NCBI GenBank assembly: GCA_032622095.1
Contig: CP136063.1
Coordinates: 143,547,950-143,611,949, forward strand
From: Siphonodentalium dalli
Lineage: Eukaryota > Mollusca > Scaphopoda > Gadilida > Siphonodentaliidae
DNA: 64,000 bases
Direction of reading: 5' to 3'
The position numbers were made by a program, and so were the translations under genes. The notes below the pieces were generated by a model, which was not told the origin of the DNA, made no database searches, and saw only the letters and a list, made by a program, of their open reading frames with translations. Shown one piece after another: positions 46,197-58,259 of the stretch. Each line of letters starts with the position of its first letter. Positions within the stretch are counted from its first letter, which is position 1.

Positions 46197-47642
46197 GTCC
46201 AGGAGATATTGGTCGACCTCTGCACCCCCCCCCAGGACTTAACTTCACCCCACTAATTTTCTTTCTTAAGGTCTCCTCTAATTTTTTTCACTTGTTAACA
46301 AGAAAAAAAAGTGGCCGCAGAGACTCCAGACAAGATGGCGTCCATCATGGCGGCCATTTTTTTTAAATGCACCAGGTCTCTGATCGCCATTATAGTAAAG
46401 ATAATAGCACATGCGGTTTTGTTTTCCGCTCGATGCGTTATGCTAATATACAACCCTTACAAATTAGCCAAAAATCCGACACCAGAATCCAATATGGCGG
46501 CCAAGATGGCCGCCGAAATGTGAAAATATGCTATTTTTCTGACATGTTACCACCTTTCGTTTGTCTCTGTGGGAAAATGTTAGAATTTTTGCTTCATGTT
46601 ATACATTTATCATATAGAGGAGTCATTGGCGAACACATGGGGACCATAATATGCATTCATTGCGGGATATTGTTGTCCGATATCACGTTTTCCCAAATGC
46701 CGGCATCATAGGTCGAAGCCGAATCTCCGTTAATAACGGGATGTTATGTTTCGAATCAATGAATGTTATTGCTATTATAACAACACCCATGCATATATAT
46801 TCTCAGGAGATACTCGAGCTAGGATTCCTCTTATACCTGAGTTGAGGAATATTTACCCAAATCCAAGATGGCGGCCAACATGGCCACCAGAAATAAAAAA
46901 TCGCAGAAAATCGCTGATTTTAACATCAGTGAGCATTATTGTCATGACAACTCCACACCTGCTTACTATTGTAAGTTGGGAACACTTAGGCGAAGAACTT
47001 TCCTTGTACCATTTCCAAATAAAAGTCCCCCAAATCCAAAATGGCGCCCACAATGGCGGACAGATTTTGAATAATCACCGAAATTCCCTCATATTCACAT
47101 CATTGGGCATTATTGTCGAGACAACTCCACCCATGCTTACAATTGAGTTGGAAATACAGAGGTGAAGTAATTACATTACATCTCATGCAAGAAATTGTTT
47201 TCCAAATCGAAGATGGCGGCCAAAATGGCGACCGAAATTTGAAAACAAATCTACATTCCTTTACTTTCTTAGGATGGGCGTTATTGTTTCGCGATTTCTA
47301 TCCACCATTACATGTTGATATGGAATAGTGACATGAAGTATTCATTAGAGTTTGGCAATTGATACTCACAGCCAAGATCGCTGGTAAATTGGCGGCTAGA
47401 AATTGAAAAGAAATCGATATTTTCACATATTAATTTCAACCTTTTGTCATAATATCGGTATGTATGGACGAAATTGTACATAAACCATCTACTAGTTCAA
47501 CTTAAAGGTATCAAAACGCATAACATAGCTCGTATCCTTCTGGAAAGATGAAACACCACAATTAATATCGCGATGTGGCATTTCCAGTCTCCACTTAGCG
47601 CCGATAATGGCCGTAAGCGTAGGTGCGCCGAATAGTTATATC
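46197..47642 (+). repeat. Left arm with ATGGCGGCC blocks
   Basis: CAAGATGGCG-type double blocks lie near 46332, 46491, 46866, 47039, 47212 and 47374. Spacing is about 160-190 bp, most often 173. The internal repeat AATTCCCTCATATTCACATC / ATTATTGTCATGACAACTCC recurs once per unit. Overlapping ORFs (46311-46523, 46746-47165 and others) reflect the repeat. Confidence 0.85.
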
Positions 47643-48059
47643 AGAACAATTACCTGATAACAGATTCTGATTTGCCACGTCACGTCCATAATTATCTGGA
47701 CCAGCTTCCATTTCTTTGTCTGATAAATCTAGGTCGCTCACACCGACAAAGTATTCACCACTTCCTGGGAGTAGGGTCCCTCTAATCATAACGTTTCAAA
47801 CAATTCATTTTCCGGTGTCTAGCTTACAGAAGGTCATCTCTATGTATGTGTCTCATACCCCATGGGATAACGACATGCACACCTGGCGAACCAGTTAGCT
47901 AGTCACTTCTCAATAGATAGTTCGTCAACTCACACTCAGCGAACGCATTGGCATATGTGGACAACTTCGACAGTGTTTCGAAGGTTGCTAGTTGTCTCAT
48001 TCCCTTGGACAGATGTCTATCAACTAAGGAGAAGACCCTAGTGTACAGACTACCCACAC

Positions 48060-48287
48060 TTATTTACCATTATCCGAAGCAAACTGTGTGACGCCCCGCA
48101 GTTGTCTCGTCGAATATCTCCCAGCAGAGAAGAACAATGCTCGCGGTGCTAGTTTGTGGACATGCGCCATGATAGTGGGAATGAAATGGGCCACTGTATA
48201 CACCACCCCTACACCTGGTGCATGTTTAAGATATCGAATGTCATGCGTGTCGGTTTTGTTTAGCCTTTCTGATTCAACTACGTACAC
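48060..48287 (-). pseudogene. Palindrome-interior ORF remnant, left
   Basis: The 75-codon minus frame includes FIPTIMAHVHKLAPRALFFS. Its mirror in the other arm (49005-49253, plus) reads FISTIMIHTHKLAPCVLLSS in the same phase. The shared peptide over about 30 residues suggests a once-coding ancestor. No family is recognised. Confidence 0.3.
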
Positions 48288-48579
48288 TTTTGTCTGGATA
48301 ATAATATGCTAGCCTCCCTCAAAACAGTCGGATGGACTAAAGGATAATGTCTTTATAGCATGGATGTATGCGTGTTTTGTTATCCTCTCTCGGGGTTAGT
48401 GTCAGTATGTGGGCGGTATTATTCAAGAGAATGTCAGGAACTGTGGTGCATTTATTTCACTATGTGTTTAAAGAACAATTTACAGTCTCGATGGCGATGG
48501 CTGTGGCCGTTGGGGAACGCGACCTTTATGATCATATAGCTTTATATATATAACTTTAGAATATAGTAGTTAATGTCTC

Positions 48580-48738
48580 ATGCAGGAAAATGGTCGCATT
48601 GGTGATGTTATCAAGAAATCACTTGGTGTACCAACGTGTGTTGAACTGAATGCAAGAGCTCATCAACGTAACAATCCTCTGGATGTTCTTTGCGTTGAAC
48701 ATTTCACCCTTTTGTTGATGGCATTTGTACTTTCTTGA
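48580..48738 (+). CDS. Small ORF at the palindrome axis, unknown
   Basis: 52 codons from ATG 48580 (MQENGRIGDVIKKSLGVPTC ... LNARAHQRNNPLDVL), ending TGA at 48736-48738. The composition is protein-like and it sits at the axis between the two arms. It may be an exon of a decayed internal gene. No domain is recognised. Confidence 0.25.
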   Translation: MQENGRIGDVIKKSLGVPTCVELNARAHQRNNPLDVLCVEHFTLLLMAFVLS

Positions 48739-48928
48739 ACCATACCACCCAGCGTGATTATGACATATCAACCAACTATCAAATGTGTCGCCTTTAAGAC
48801 TACACCACAGTCTTTGTGGGGCTTATACAGCAGTAGCCAATGGCATACCCCTGGTCCAGTTGTTTAAGAACGGCTTCCAAACGGATGGGAACATACAATC
48901 TTAGCATACAAGGAAAGCAAAGCCACAC

Positions 48929-49253
48929 ATGAGATCCTGTCTGAATCTAAAACATAACAAAATAAGGGGCGGTACAGTCATGGTCCAATTTCATTTCCAC
49001 TATCATGATACATACCCACAAACTAGCACCGTGTGTATTGTTATCATCTGCTTGGATCTGTTCGGTGAGACGATTGCTGGACGCCAACAAGCTTGTTCTT
49101 ATGATCATGTTCAAGGAGTTTGGGTATATTATGCATTATGGTCTTCTACGCCTTAGCAGAATTGCATCCGGCAAATGTCGGGCTTTCAACATTCGAAGCC
49201 ATATACAGAAGTTGTCCGGGTACGTCAGTGCATTAGATGAGTATGTGAATTGA
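48929..49253 (+). pseudogene. Palindrome-interior ORF remnant, right
   Basis: Mirror of the left remnant. The frame 49005-49253 carries TIMIHTHKLAPCVLLSSAW and then IQKLSGYVSALDEYVN, the latter matching SKLSTYANAFAECE in the left arm (about 47930-47980, minus). Decayed. Confidence 0.3.
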
Positions 49254-49697
49254 TGAACCATATATTGAGAAGTGGCTGTTTGGGAAGATCACCAGGCGTA
49301 CACGTTGTTATCCCCATTAGGTCACCAAAGCTGACAATACGCATATAGATAGGTCCTTATGAAAGCTAGTATACGCATCGACCGAATACCTTTATAGTGT
49401 ATCGCACAAGATGACGCATATACCCCATATGTAGCATCTGAATTATACCATACGCTATACCACAAATGAAGCTCGCTAAGAATTCCAAGCTTTCGAAACC
49501 AACACGTGAGCTGGACCCCGGCATATGTATTGTTTGAAACATTGCGATTAGTGGCACACTCCTACAAAGAAGAGTAGTGATCTGTTGTTGTGAGTGAGAT
49601 AGATTAATATGACGAAGAGACGGAAACGAGTCTAGATAATGCAGAATGTGGCAATTCAGAATAAGCTCAGGTACTGTTGTTTTGATTCTTGGAAGTC

Positions 49698-51128
49698 ATA
49701 ATATGACTATTCGGCGCACTTATATACGGTTACGGCCAGTATGAGCCCTTAGTGGAGAATGGATTTTGAAATGCCACATTGCGATTGTGGGTTTTCATCC
49801 TTCCAAAAGGCTACGACTTACATTGGAACTAATATATGGCTTATATTATGTACCGTTTTGTTTATACAAATCAATATTATGACAAAAAGTTGAAATTAGT
49901 ATGTGATAATATCGGATTCTTTTCAATTTCTGCCCGCCAGTTTGGCCGCCCTATTGACTGTGAGTATCACTTGCCAAACCCTAATGAATAATTCATACAT
50001 ATCAACATGTAATGGTGGTAGAAAACGCGAAACAATAACGCCCATCCTAAGAAAGTAAAGGAATGTAGGCGTGTTTTCAAATTTCGGTCGCCATTTTGGC
50101 CGCCATCTTCGATTTGGAAAACAATTTCTTGCATGAGATGTAATGTAATTACTTCACCTCGGTATTTCCAACTCAACTGTACGCATGGATGGAGTTGTCT
50201 CGACAATAATGCCCAATGATGTGAATATGAGGGAATTTCGGTAATTTTTCAAAATCTGTCCGCCATTGTGGGCGCCATTTTGGGTTTGGGGGACTTTTAT
50301 TTGGATATGGTACAAGGAAAGTTCTTCGCCTAAGTGTTCCCAACTTACAATAGTAAGCAGGTGTGGAGTTGTCATGACAATAATGCTCACTGATGTTAAA
50401 ATCAGCGATTTTCTGCGATTTTTTATTTCTGGTGGCCATTTTGGCCGCCATCTTGGATTTGGGTAAATATTCCTCAACTCAGGTATAAGAGGAATCCTAG
50501 CTCGAGTATCTCCTGCAAATATATATGCATGGGTGTTGTTATAATAGCAATAAGATTCTTTGATTCGAAACATAACATCCCGTTATTAACGGAGATTCGG
50601 CTTTGACCTATGATACCGGCATTTGGGAAAACGTGATATCGGACAACAATATCCCGCAATGAATGCATATTATGGTCCCCATGTATTCGCCAATGACTCC
50701 TCTATATGATAAATGTATAACATGACGCAAACATTCTAACATTTTCCCACAGAGACAAACGAAAGGTGGTAACATGTCAGAAAAATAGCATATTTTCACA
50801 TTTCGGCGGCCATTTTGGCCGCCATATTGGATTCTGGTGTCGGATTTTTGGCTAATTTGTAAGGGTTGTATATTAGCATAACGAATCGAGCGGAAAACAA
50901 GACCGCATTTGCTATCATCTTTACTATAATGGCGATCAAAGAGACCTGGTGCATTTAAAAAAAATGGCCGCCATGATGGACGCCATCTTGTCTGGAGTCT
51001 CTGCGGCCACTTTTTTTTCTTGTTAACAAGTGAAAAAAATTAGAGGAGACCTTAAGGAAGAAAATTAGTGGGGTGAAGTTAAGTCCTGGGGGGGGGGGGG
51101 TGCAGAGGTCGACCAATATCTCCTGGAC
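49698..51128 (-). repeat. Right arm with ATGGCGGCC blocks
   Basis: Mirror of 46197-47642, with blocks near 49940, 50090, 50262, 50436, 50805 and 50965. A G13 tract at about 51090 faces a C10 tract at about 46226. Confidence 0.85.
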
Positions 51129-51130
51129 TA

Positions 51131-51411
51131 TGTAGCATGTTCCACAGTACAGAACTGTTTAAGTAACCGGCAGACTGCAACCAGTAACAGTCAGCCTATT
51201 GTATTTTTACGGTCAACACCGTTCAATTAATATCAAGACCTTACTAATAACGGTCAGACGAATGGTATTTTTCACGGGTCACCACCAATTTTTAGTTCTT
51301 AATTAGCTAATTTACCGTATAATTAGCTCGTGGTGACAATGTGATTTCCAGATTGGCATGACAATTCATATGTTTTAGAATGATCGAAATTAGGGACATG
51401 ACAATCTGCGG
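51131..51411. other. No gene recognised
   Basis: Short spacer between the palindrome and the tandem duplication. Confidence 0.4.
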
Positions 51412-51826
51412 GATGGGATGGGATATGGGACAAAACGACAATCTGCGGGACAAAATTACAAATTGCGTGGGACGGCCGATATCTCGAGGAATACAGCACG
51501 TAGAGGGCTCCTTTTGGTATCTAACGAAAGGCCCACATTGGCCCTATCCAAAAATATCAACAACGCCACTGACCGAACACCAGACCTTGCATTATTTGAT
51601 CGACAACCGACCTAACATGGGATGGAATATGGGATAGAACGACAATCTGTGGGACAGAATTTCAAATTGCGTGGGACGGCCGATATCTCGAGGAATACAG
51701 CACGTAGAGAGCTCCTTTTGGTGTATAACGAAAGATCGATATTCGCCCTGGTCACACATATTAACCCCGCCACTGACCGGACACCGGAAGTTGCATTATT
51801 CGGTCGACAACTGACCTAACATAACA
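51412..51826 (+). repeat. Tandem duplication of 204 bp
   Basis: Two head-to-tail copies share GCGTGGGACGGCCGATATCT and CTCGAGGAATACAGCACGTA exactly. Because 204 is a multiple of three, each copy contains the same 65-codon ORF (51418-51615 and 51622-51819) ending ...LT/PT stop. Many replacement differences between copies argue against strong protein constraint. Confidence 0.9.
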
Positions 51827-52699
51827 TTTTCGAAATCAAGGCCGTGGAACAGCGTGGAGCAGCTGTAGAAATGCATTTTTACAGCGATAAGGCTATAACC
51901 ACAAGAAAACTTGGTATTAAAATGAAGATTATCATCTATTGCACAACAAAAATATATTAATTTGAGCGAAGCTGCGATTTATGCATACCTAGGGACCGGT
52001 TAACCCACCCATGCGAAGGTGCCACGAAACACGAAAAACTGCGTTCGACATTTATGTTTAGAATTTAGATTTCTCGATGAATACGCTAGCAAACAACAAG
52101 TTTTAGGTATCAAATACAATACGGCTGTTTTAGTGAGAATACTGTAATGGCGAACACGCAAACACGCGCCGATAAAAAACAGCTAAAAATAGACTCGATG
52201 TTTACAATTACAGGATCGATTTCAGCTGATATATTCCACATAATGGGGCGTATAGTATATACAAATGTAGGATTAGACACAGTGAATGCAATTTTTTCCA
52301 AATGGGTCCACTACGCGGTGAAATTGTTGCAGAAGTTCGCTCCAAGAAAGAGCGCTACTTTTTCTCGTAAAAAATAGAATGGCCGACTGAAGCCGTTTTA
52401 TCGTTCCAACTAAGCCGTTCTTAGCAGCACTTCATCCACAAAATACGAATATACACCATGTATCAGAAGACATATCAAATGTAATCTTTAAATGTATTCG
52501 CGCTTTTCATTTGTTATAATTCACACTTATTTTATTTTAGTTGTGATTAAAAGCCCAGATGCCTGAAGCCGGTGTCCGGCGATTACAAGCCAAGTTACAA
52601 AATAAATTAACTGGTTTGAATGCATGAATATGTCAATGGTCAGACTGCTCGAAAGAATATTCAAATCAAATAGTGCTTATAGACTTAAAAACTTATTTG
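51827..52699. other. Mostly no gene; possible transposase-like fragment
   Basis: The plus ORF at 52147-52377 (MANTQTRADKK...) contains NVGLDTVNAIFSKWVHYAVK. Its V-x-x-IF-x-x-W-hydrophobic pattern resembles the helix-turn-helix region of some DDE_Tnp_4/Harbinger-type transposases. The resemblance is slight and no catalytic residues are present. Confidence 0.2.
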
Positions 52700-53912
52700 T
52701 CCGTCAGTCATACGCAGTGGAAGTTCTCATATTATCTGCTGGCCATACGCGGGGGAGGTTCTCATATGAACATATTATCTGCCGGTCATACGCGGGGGAG
52801 GTTCTCATGTGAACATATTATACGCCAGTCATACGCGGTAGAGGTTCATATTACCCGCCGGTCATACGCGAGGGAGGTTCTCATATTATCAGCCGGTCAT
52901 ACGTGGGGGAGGTTCTCATATGAACATATTATCCGCCGGTCATACGCGGTGGAGGTTCATATTATCCGCCGTTCATACGTGATGGAGGTTCTCATATTAT
53001 TCTCCGGTCATACGTGGGGGAGGTTCTCATATTATCCTCCGTTCATACGTGGGGGGGGGGGGGTTCTCATATGAACGTATTATCCGCCGGTCATACACGG
53101 GGGAGGTTCTCATATGAACATATTATCCACCGGTCATACGCGGTGGAGGTTCATATTATCCGCCGGTCATACACGAGGGAGGTTCTCATATTATCCTCCA
53201 GTCATACATGGGGGAGGTTCTCATATTATCCTCCGGTCATACGTGGGGGAGGTTCTCATATGAACATATTATCCACCGGTCATATGCGGGGGAGGTTCTC
53301 ATATGAACATATTATCCGCCGGTCATACGTGGTGGAGGTTCATATTATCCGGCGGTCATACTCGAGGGAGGTTCTCATATTATCCTCCGGTCATACGTGG
53401 GGGAGGTTCCCATATTATCCTCAGGTTATTCGAGGGGGAGGTTCTCATATGAACATATTATCCGCCGGTCATACGCGGTGGAGGTTCATATTATCCGCCG
53501 GTCATACGCGAGGGAGGTTCTCATATTATCCTCCGGTCATACGTGGGGGAGGTTCTGATATGAACATATTATCCGCCGGTTATACGCGGTGGAGGTTCAT
53601 ATTATCCACCGGTCATATGCGAGGGAGGTTCTCATATTACCTCAAATCAAATGAGGATAATATGAGAACCCCCCTCGCGTATGACTGGCAGATAATATAA
53701 ACCTCCACCGCGTATGACCGTCGGATGATATTTTCATATGACAACCTCCCCCGCATATGACCGGCAGATAATATGAGAACCCCCCCCCCCCGTGAATGAC
53801 CGCAGTTAATATGAGAACATCCCTTGCGTATGACCATGAGATAATATAAACCTACACCGCATATGACAGCGGATAATATGAGAACATCCCCCGCGTTTGA
53901 CCGGCGGATATT
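52700..53912. repeat. Folded minisatellite (GGTCATACGNGGGGAGGTTC)
   Basis: From 52700 to about 53640, roughly 24 units of 33-45 bp containing CCGGTCATACGCG and GGAGGTTCTCATATTATC run head to tail. From about 53648 to 53912 the same units appear in reverse complement. The turn is CTCAAATCAAATGAG. G12 (about 53047) and C12 (about 53777) tracts arise inside units. ORFs on both strands here are repeat artefacts. Confidence 0.95.
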
Positions 53913-54529
53913 GTAAAAAATACTTTTTGGTAACATGTAAGGCGAGAAATTGTCCAGTCACTTGGAAACACAGTTTTTGTTTTAACAGGTGAATGCGTAC
54001 ATCACGTGTTGTTGTTGTTATTGAAGCTCCTGTGAATTTCTCTGGTGCATACAATGTCCATTCACATAGGAACCCAATTCAGACAGTTTTAACATTAGTC
54101 CACAATTGTATAGATCACATTTGTGTGTTCAGCGCAGACGGCGACATCGAGAAAGAAATTTGTGATTGCTAAAAGTAAGGGCTCATAAAATGAACGTAAC
54201 TTAATTACGGACGCAAGACAAGACGGATCTGTGCATTGTACAGCATGAATATACCGGATCATTGCACAGAATACCAACAAATAATAATAAATATTAAATA
54301 TCAGCAGAGTCGGATTCAGTATTACTGGTTGGAGTCACTGCCGTATATAATATGGTCACCGATAAATATATTGTTGAATTTTGACGGCATGAACTTGGAA
54401 ACACGCACATTTTTAACTTTGACCATTTTCAGAGAGCATAAAACAACGGTGATTCGCCGTACAACTGATGAAACAGTATGGGACCGTCGGATCATAACGG
54501 TCCGACACCGTCAAACTGACAGTATTTTC
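53913..54529. other. No gene recognised
   Basis: AT-rich; nothing supported. Confidence 0.35.
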
Positions 54530-54840
54530 TAAGAGTGTATGTTAGAACTTCTGTATGTCTGCCTGTCTGTATGTGTGAATGTGTCTTGTAGACTCGAAAA
54601 CCGCTCGACCGATCCGACTCAGATTTTGTCTACTTTGATCCCGGGAACAATATGGGCGAGATTAATTTCACGTGCGCCCGTGTCTATGATCTTGACCTCG
54701 CTCATATACGCTCATATAGGCATTTTCTGGACCGATCGAAAAACAATTGTTCTGTCTTTCTCTTCTGTCCAGACGGAGGCGATCACAAAGAAATCCCTAA
54801 ATAGCCCGGACGAAATCGGGCACACCAGCTAATTTTACAT
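54530..54840. repeat. Possible dispersed repeat end (TCTGCCTGTCTGTATG)
   Basis: GTATGTCTGCCTGTCTGTATG followed by AAAACCGCTCGACCGATCC is a word order often seen in dispersed repeats of invertebrate genomes. Only one copy is in this window, so this is a suggestion from general pattern. Confidence 0.25.
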
Positions 54841-55359
54841 ACGTATCAACCGTTTTCTGGAAGAAATAAAAATATTTGATTTCACCGTGTCCTGTCGCAG
54901 AAGACGACGAAATGATTACTCTGGCTGCGTGATCTCTCTTCATCGTGAGTAAGCTAGCGTGCATGGGTGAGCAGCACAATAAGTCCATAGACTGCATTAG
55001 TTGACTTGGGTGCCCTTTTAATCCAATAGGAACTGGAAAGAAAAACAATCCACGAAATATTATTTCCGGTCCAGTGCGATGTAATAAGGACCTTAGTTTT
55101 AAATACATATTGGTATACTGTTTCCAATACATTGAATAGGTCGCAACTCCCGAAACTGCCTCAAATTTAGGTGCAGATACCGAACACAGTGATTAACCCT
55201 ATCTATGCTAAACAGAAACTACGTTCAACACAAATATTTCGTTTGATGAAATTATTATTTAAACAGTTTCCTCAATAAAGTGGACTCCTTCTGTACATTT
55301 ATTTATCTGTCGTCTGCTTATAATACCTGCACATTCCTGCAAATCAATATTAGACCGTT

Positions 55360-55716
55360 CCGATGTACACTGACTGGGAGAATCGATTTGATGAACATTC
55401 AAATTAGAATATTGAACTTCTGGGATCAAATATAAATGCTTCTGGAAATAGACTAACCTCTCAAATGTTAACTGTGCAGTCAGCTTTCAGAGGACAAAAC
55501 TTACAAACGACCATGGATAATATATATTCAAGACATGCTTGACAAACGTTGAATGTCATATGTATGGGTTTGCCAACAACCCATAGAAGACGATATAATC
55601 GTTAAGGCAGTAAAATCCCGCATTCGCGATCAATTTAAGCAAGAATGGGCATCATCGATGGACGCCTCAACTAAGAGGGCAATACCCCGCATATTGAACT
55701 ATGTACCCGTTACGTG
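55360..55716 (+). pseudogene. LINE C-terminal relic
   Basis: The frame 55523-55716 reads IQDMLDKR*MSYVWVCQQ, then VKAVKSRIRDQFKQEWASSM. The order D-hydrophobic-L, YVW-Q, then K-R-RDQF-Q-W is a recurrent C-terminal block of L1/Tx1-like LINE proteins in marine invertebrates (my recollection of the family). One stop interrupts it. No RT core is readable upstream. Confidence 0.45.
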
Positions 55717-55799
55717 ATTGGTTATGTGAACCATACGCTGTGATGCTTTTGTAGATGAAAGAAAACGATACTATCGCGTGCATATTATACAGCTTGTTC

Positions 55800-56100
55800 T
55801 CCTGAAAAATTCGCACATTTATCTGCTTACAAAATAATTTGTTTTAGGTCGATAATCTGCTTTGAATCCCTCCATTTTGAGTCTACAATGAACTGAACAT
55901 TTTAGTCACATTATCGACTCATAATGGCTTCATTATAGGTTCATTATGTCGGACAATGACACACATAAACCAACTTACGACTTATCAGGTGTACGCTCCA
56001 TAAAACGGAATAACGGATATGAGTCCATGATCTGTTTAAATAATAGAATATGAACATATTTGCACAATATAGGTCGATTATGTGCGAATTTATCCAAGGA
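55800..56100 (-). mobile_element. CGCACATTATC MITE, copy 2
   Basis: Inverted relative to 42251-42602. Shared words: TTCGCACATTTATCTGCTTA, ATTATCGACTCATAATGG and GATTATGTGCGAATTTATCC. Confidence 0.7.
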
Positions 56101-58259
56101 TATGTTGCATTATAACTTCCCACTGAAAATAAATTCCTCATCATTGCGTCAACCAGCAAGCCCAGTTTCACGAAAAGGCTGTGCATGCTTCTCGGTGTAG
56201 TTAACCGAAAACTAGCCGTTCTCCTTATTTTTCAATGACCACAGGCCAAACACAATAACAATCAAATCTACACAATAATTACCTTTTCCATAAGAGCAAG
56301 ATTTTAAATATGAGATGCCATATCAACAGCAATCGTCATATCATATTTTAAGAGAAAGATAACAGCGCGTATGTTCGTTTAAAAAAAAATAATAAACAAT
56401 AACGCCATTGATCTAATTAATTCACAATTAATTTCACTTGTTCTCACAATTATCGCATTTTATTGGCATTATTTTGTTCATGCATTCGTTTCATTCTGGG
56501 ATTTTCCCGGCCATAATGCATATCTATTAATGGCGCTACATATTTGGCATTGTTCACCTTTGCCTTCATGTTACCTTAGTGATTTACAATGCTCCGGGTT
56601 ATGTGGGTTGCAGTTGTAGCATGTAGATTGCGTGTATGTTGACTCTGCTTGTTTTTGTGGTTTACATTGTTAAAATCTCAGACTCAACACACAGTGCAAC
56701 ACTCCAGATATGTCAAGATTAATGTTAGTTTTGTAGCGTAGTATACTTTTGTCAAACAAAAAATATTAACGTCGCGGACTTGTTTACCGACTGTTTGTGT
56801 ACTTTTTCTGACTGCATTCATTTACTAAGACCCGGAAATGCATTCTTTGTCAAGAGCTGTGAGATTTTGGCGTGTCAACCTTGTCATTCAGCTAATTTGT
56901 TAAGACTTTTGGCGAATAGTCTAATAGTCATTTGTGGTCAAATAAATTTGACTATGCCATGCATTGGCTGTTTGTTTGGCTAGTCTGATGGTAAATTGGT
57001 GACATATATAGTCTCGCTGAAACCGACATACCTAAAGCGGCATATTTTTATGATAGTCGATGTATTTATACTTATTCTGTGGTCATTCTATTCTAAATAA
57101 TTAATACCGTTTTCTAACCGATTTGTCTGTCGCTATTCGTGGGTTCAAGAAAATGAGTACACTAATGGTTACGGCCTTCGCGTCGCGAATACAGCCAACA
57201 TACACAGACCATACTAGAACTCCAGAATAAAGATAGGAATTCACAGGTCGAAAGTTGAGGGCATAACAAGCCATGGTTGATTAAAGACCCCCTTCCACGC
57301 TGCAATGTCATCTGCGATGTTTGAAATGTCAGATGAAATTGAAAAAGACAAAGAAGTATATTCTAACGGCTACGTATACGGTTAAACACATTTTATAGAA
57401 CTAAAGAAGTGTTCAAACTGGCATCGCGCATGCGTGGCAATGGACCGATCATGTTATGTTTAGAAGTATTATACAAAATTTTATAAATACGTAAAACGTA
57501 AAACATAAGCGCAGATGCCTAGGAATTAGTAGTATATAACACGTCCATCATCGGACAGAAAACACAGTCTTTGGTTGTGTCCTTGACTTGGCGCCAGTAA
57601 GAAAGATAAATGTAGTTGGTGTCTCGTTAACAACACAATACGTTGGTGCCTGAAATTTGTCTAGATGCAATTCAGAAACATGTACACATGTGTCGCCTGA
57701 GATAGAGATGAAGGATTAATCTGTTCCATGCAAAGCATCAACCGGGTTGGCAACGGTAAAAGTTAGGCAGGGCAAAACTCTATAAATGATGCATGTAGGA
57801 AAAACGGAGACTGGTGTGTCCCTATCATATAGCTCTTAGATATGCATCGCTTTCATGATCCGTATTGATCGGGAAATAGTCCTCCATCCCTGGGGCGACA
57901 TTCAGACTCGTTACCTAGATGGATGCCTCGTTCGTGGGCTAATTAAAAGCAGAAGCCGACAGACCAACACGGGCTATTTACAGCGCGTCATTACCATATA
58001 AATTCAACGCGTTATAACCGAGACGTTCCGTATATTTTAGATTAGGTCTTTTGATGCAAATTCCGGACGTAAAATGACTAACCCTCTGATTCTCTGTATT
58101 GCCTGTACCATCAGCTCAAGCACACAGGACGGTGTGCCTAATTACCGCTCGGGAACGTCCGAGACCGCCCGGGACCGGCCGGGCGTCCGCATGGCTCGTG
58201 TCTCGACGTTGTTAGATAGCGGCATACTACCAGAGGGCAACTTAGAACATTTTACTCGC
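56101..58259. other. No gene recognised
   Basis: Over 2 kb of AT-rich sequence. The ORF at 56780-56983 is short with no domain. A GC-richer stretch begins at about 58100. Confidence 0.4.

Larger units (their letters stand above)
46195..51130. mobile_element. 4.9-kb giant palindrome, possible long-TIR element
   Basis: The left edge TAGTCCAGGAGATATTGGTC is the exact reverse complement of the right edge GACCAATATCTCCTGGACTA. The flanks are TGT on both sides, so either TGT is a 3-bp duplication or TA is a 2-bp one. Arms 46197-47642 and 49698-51128 are highly alike. Similarity then continues, weaker, through 47643-48290 against 49050-49697, so that almost the whole element is a palindrome centred near 48660. 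No transposase is recognised. Long-TIR DNA transposons or an inverted duplication of a shorter repeat are both possible. Confidence 0.85.

Noticed and set aside
46311-47328. Several overlapping ORFs with MAAKMAAE-like peptides, mirrored at 49967-50799
   Set aside because: They arise from the ATGGCGGCC tandem repeat in both arms; frames overlap, units drift, and no single frame spans the region.
52700-53640. CRISPR-like regular array
   Set aside because: The spacers are themselves repeats, unit length varies, the array inverts, and the surrounding sequence is eukaryotic with no cas genes.
52673-53700. ORFs of 133 and 228 codons with RSYAVEV / GHTRGRFSY repeats
   Set aside because: Translation of the folded minisatellite. 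Unit lengths are not consistently multiples of three and the reverse strand is equally open.
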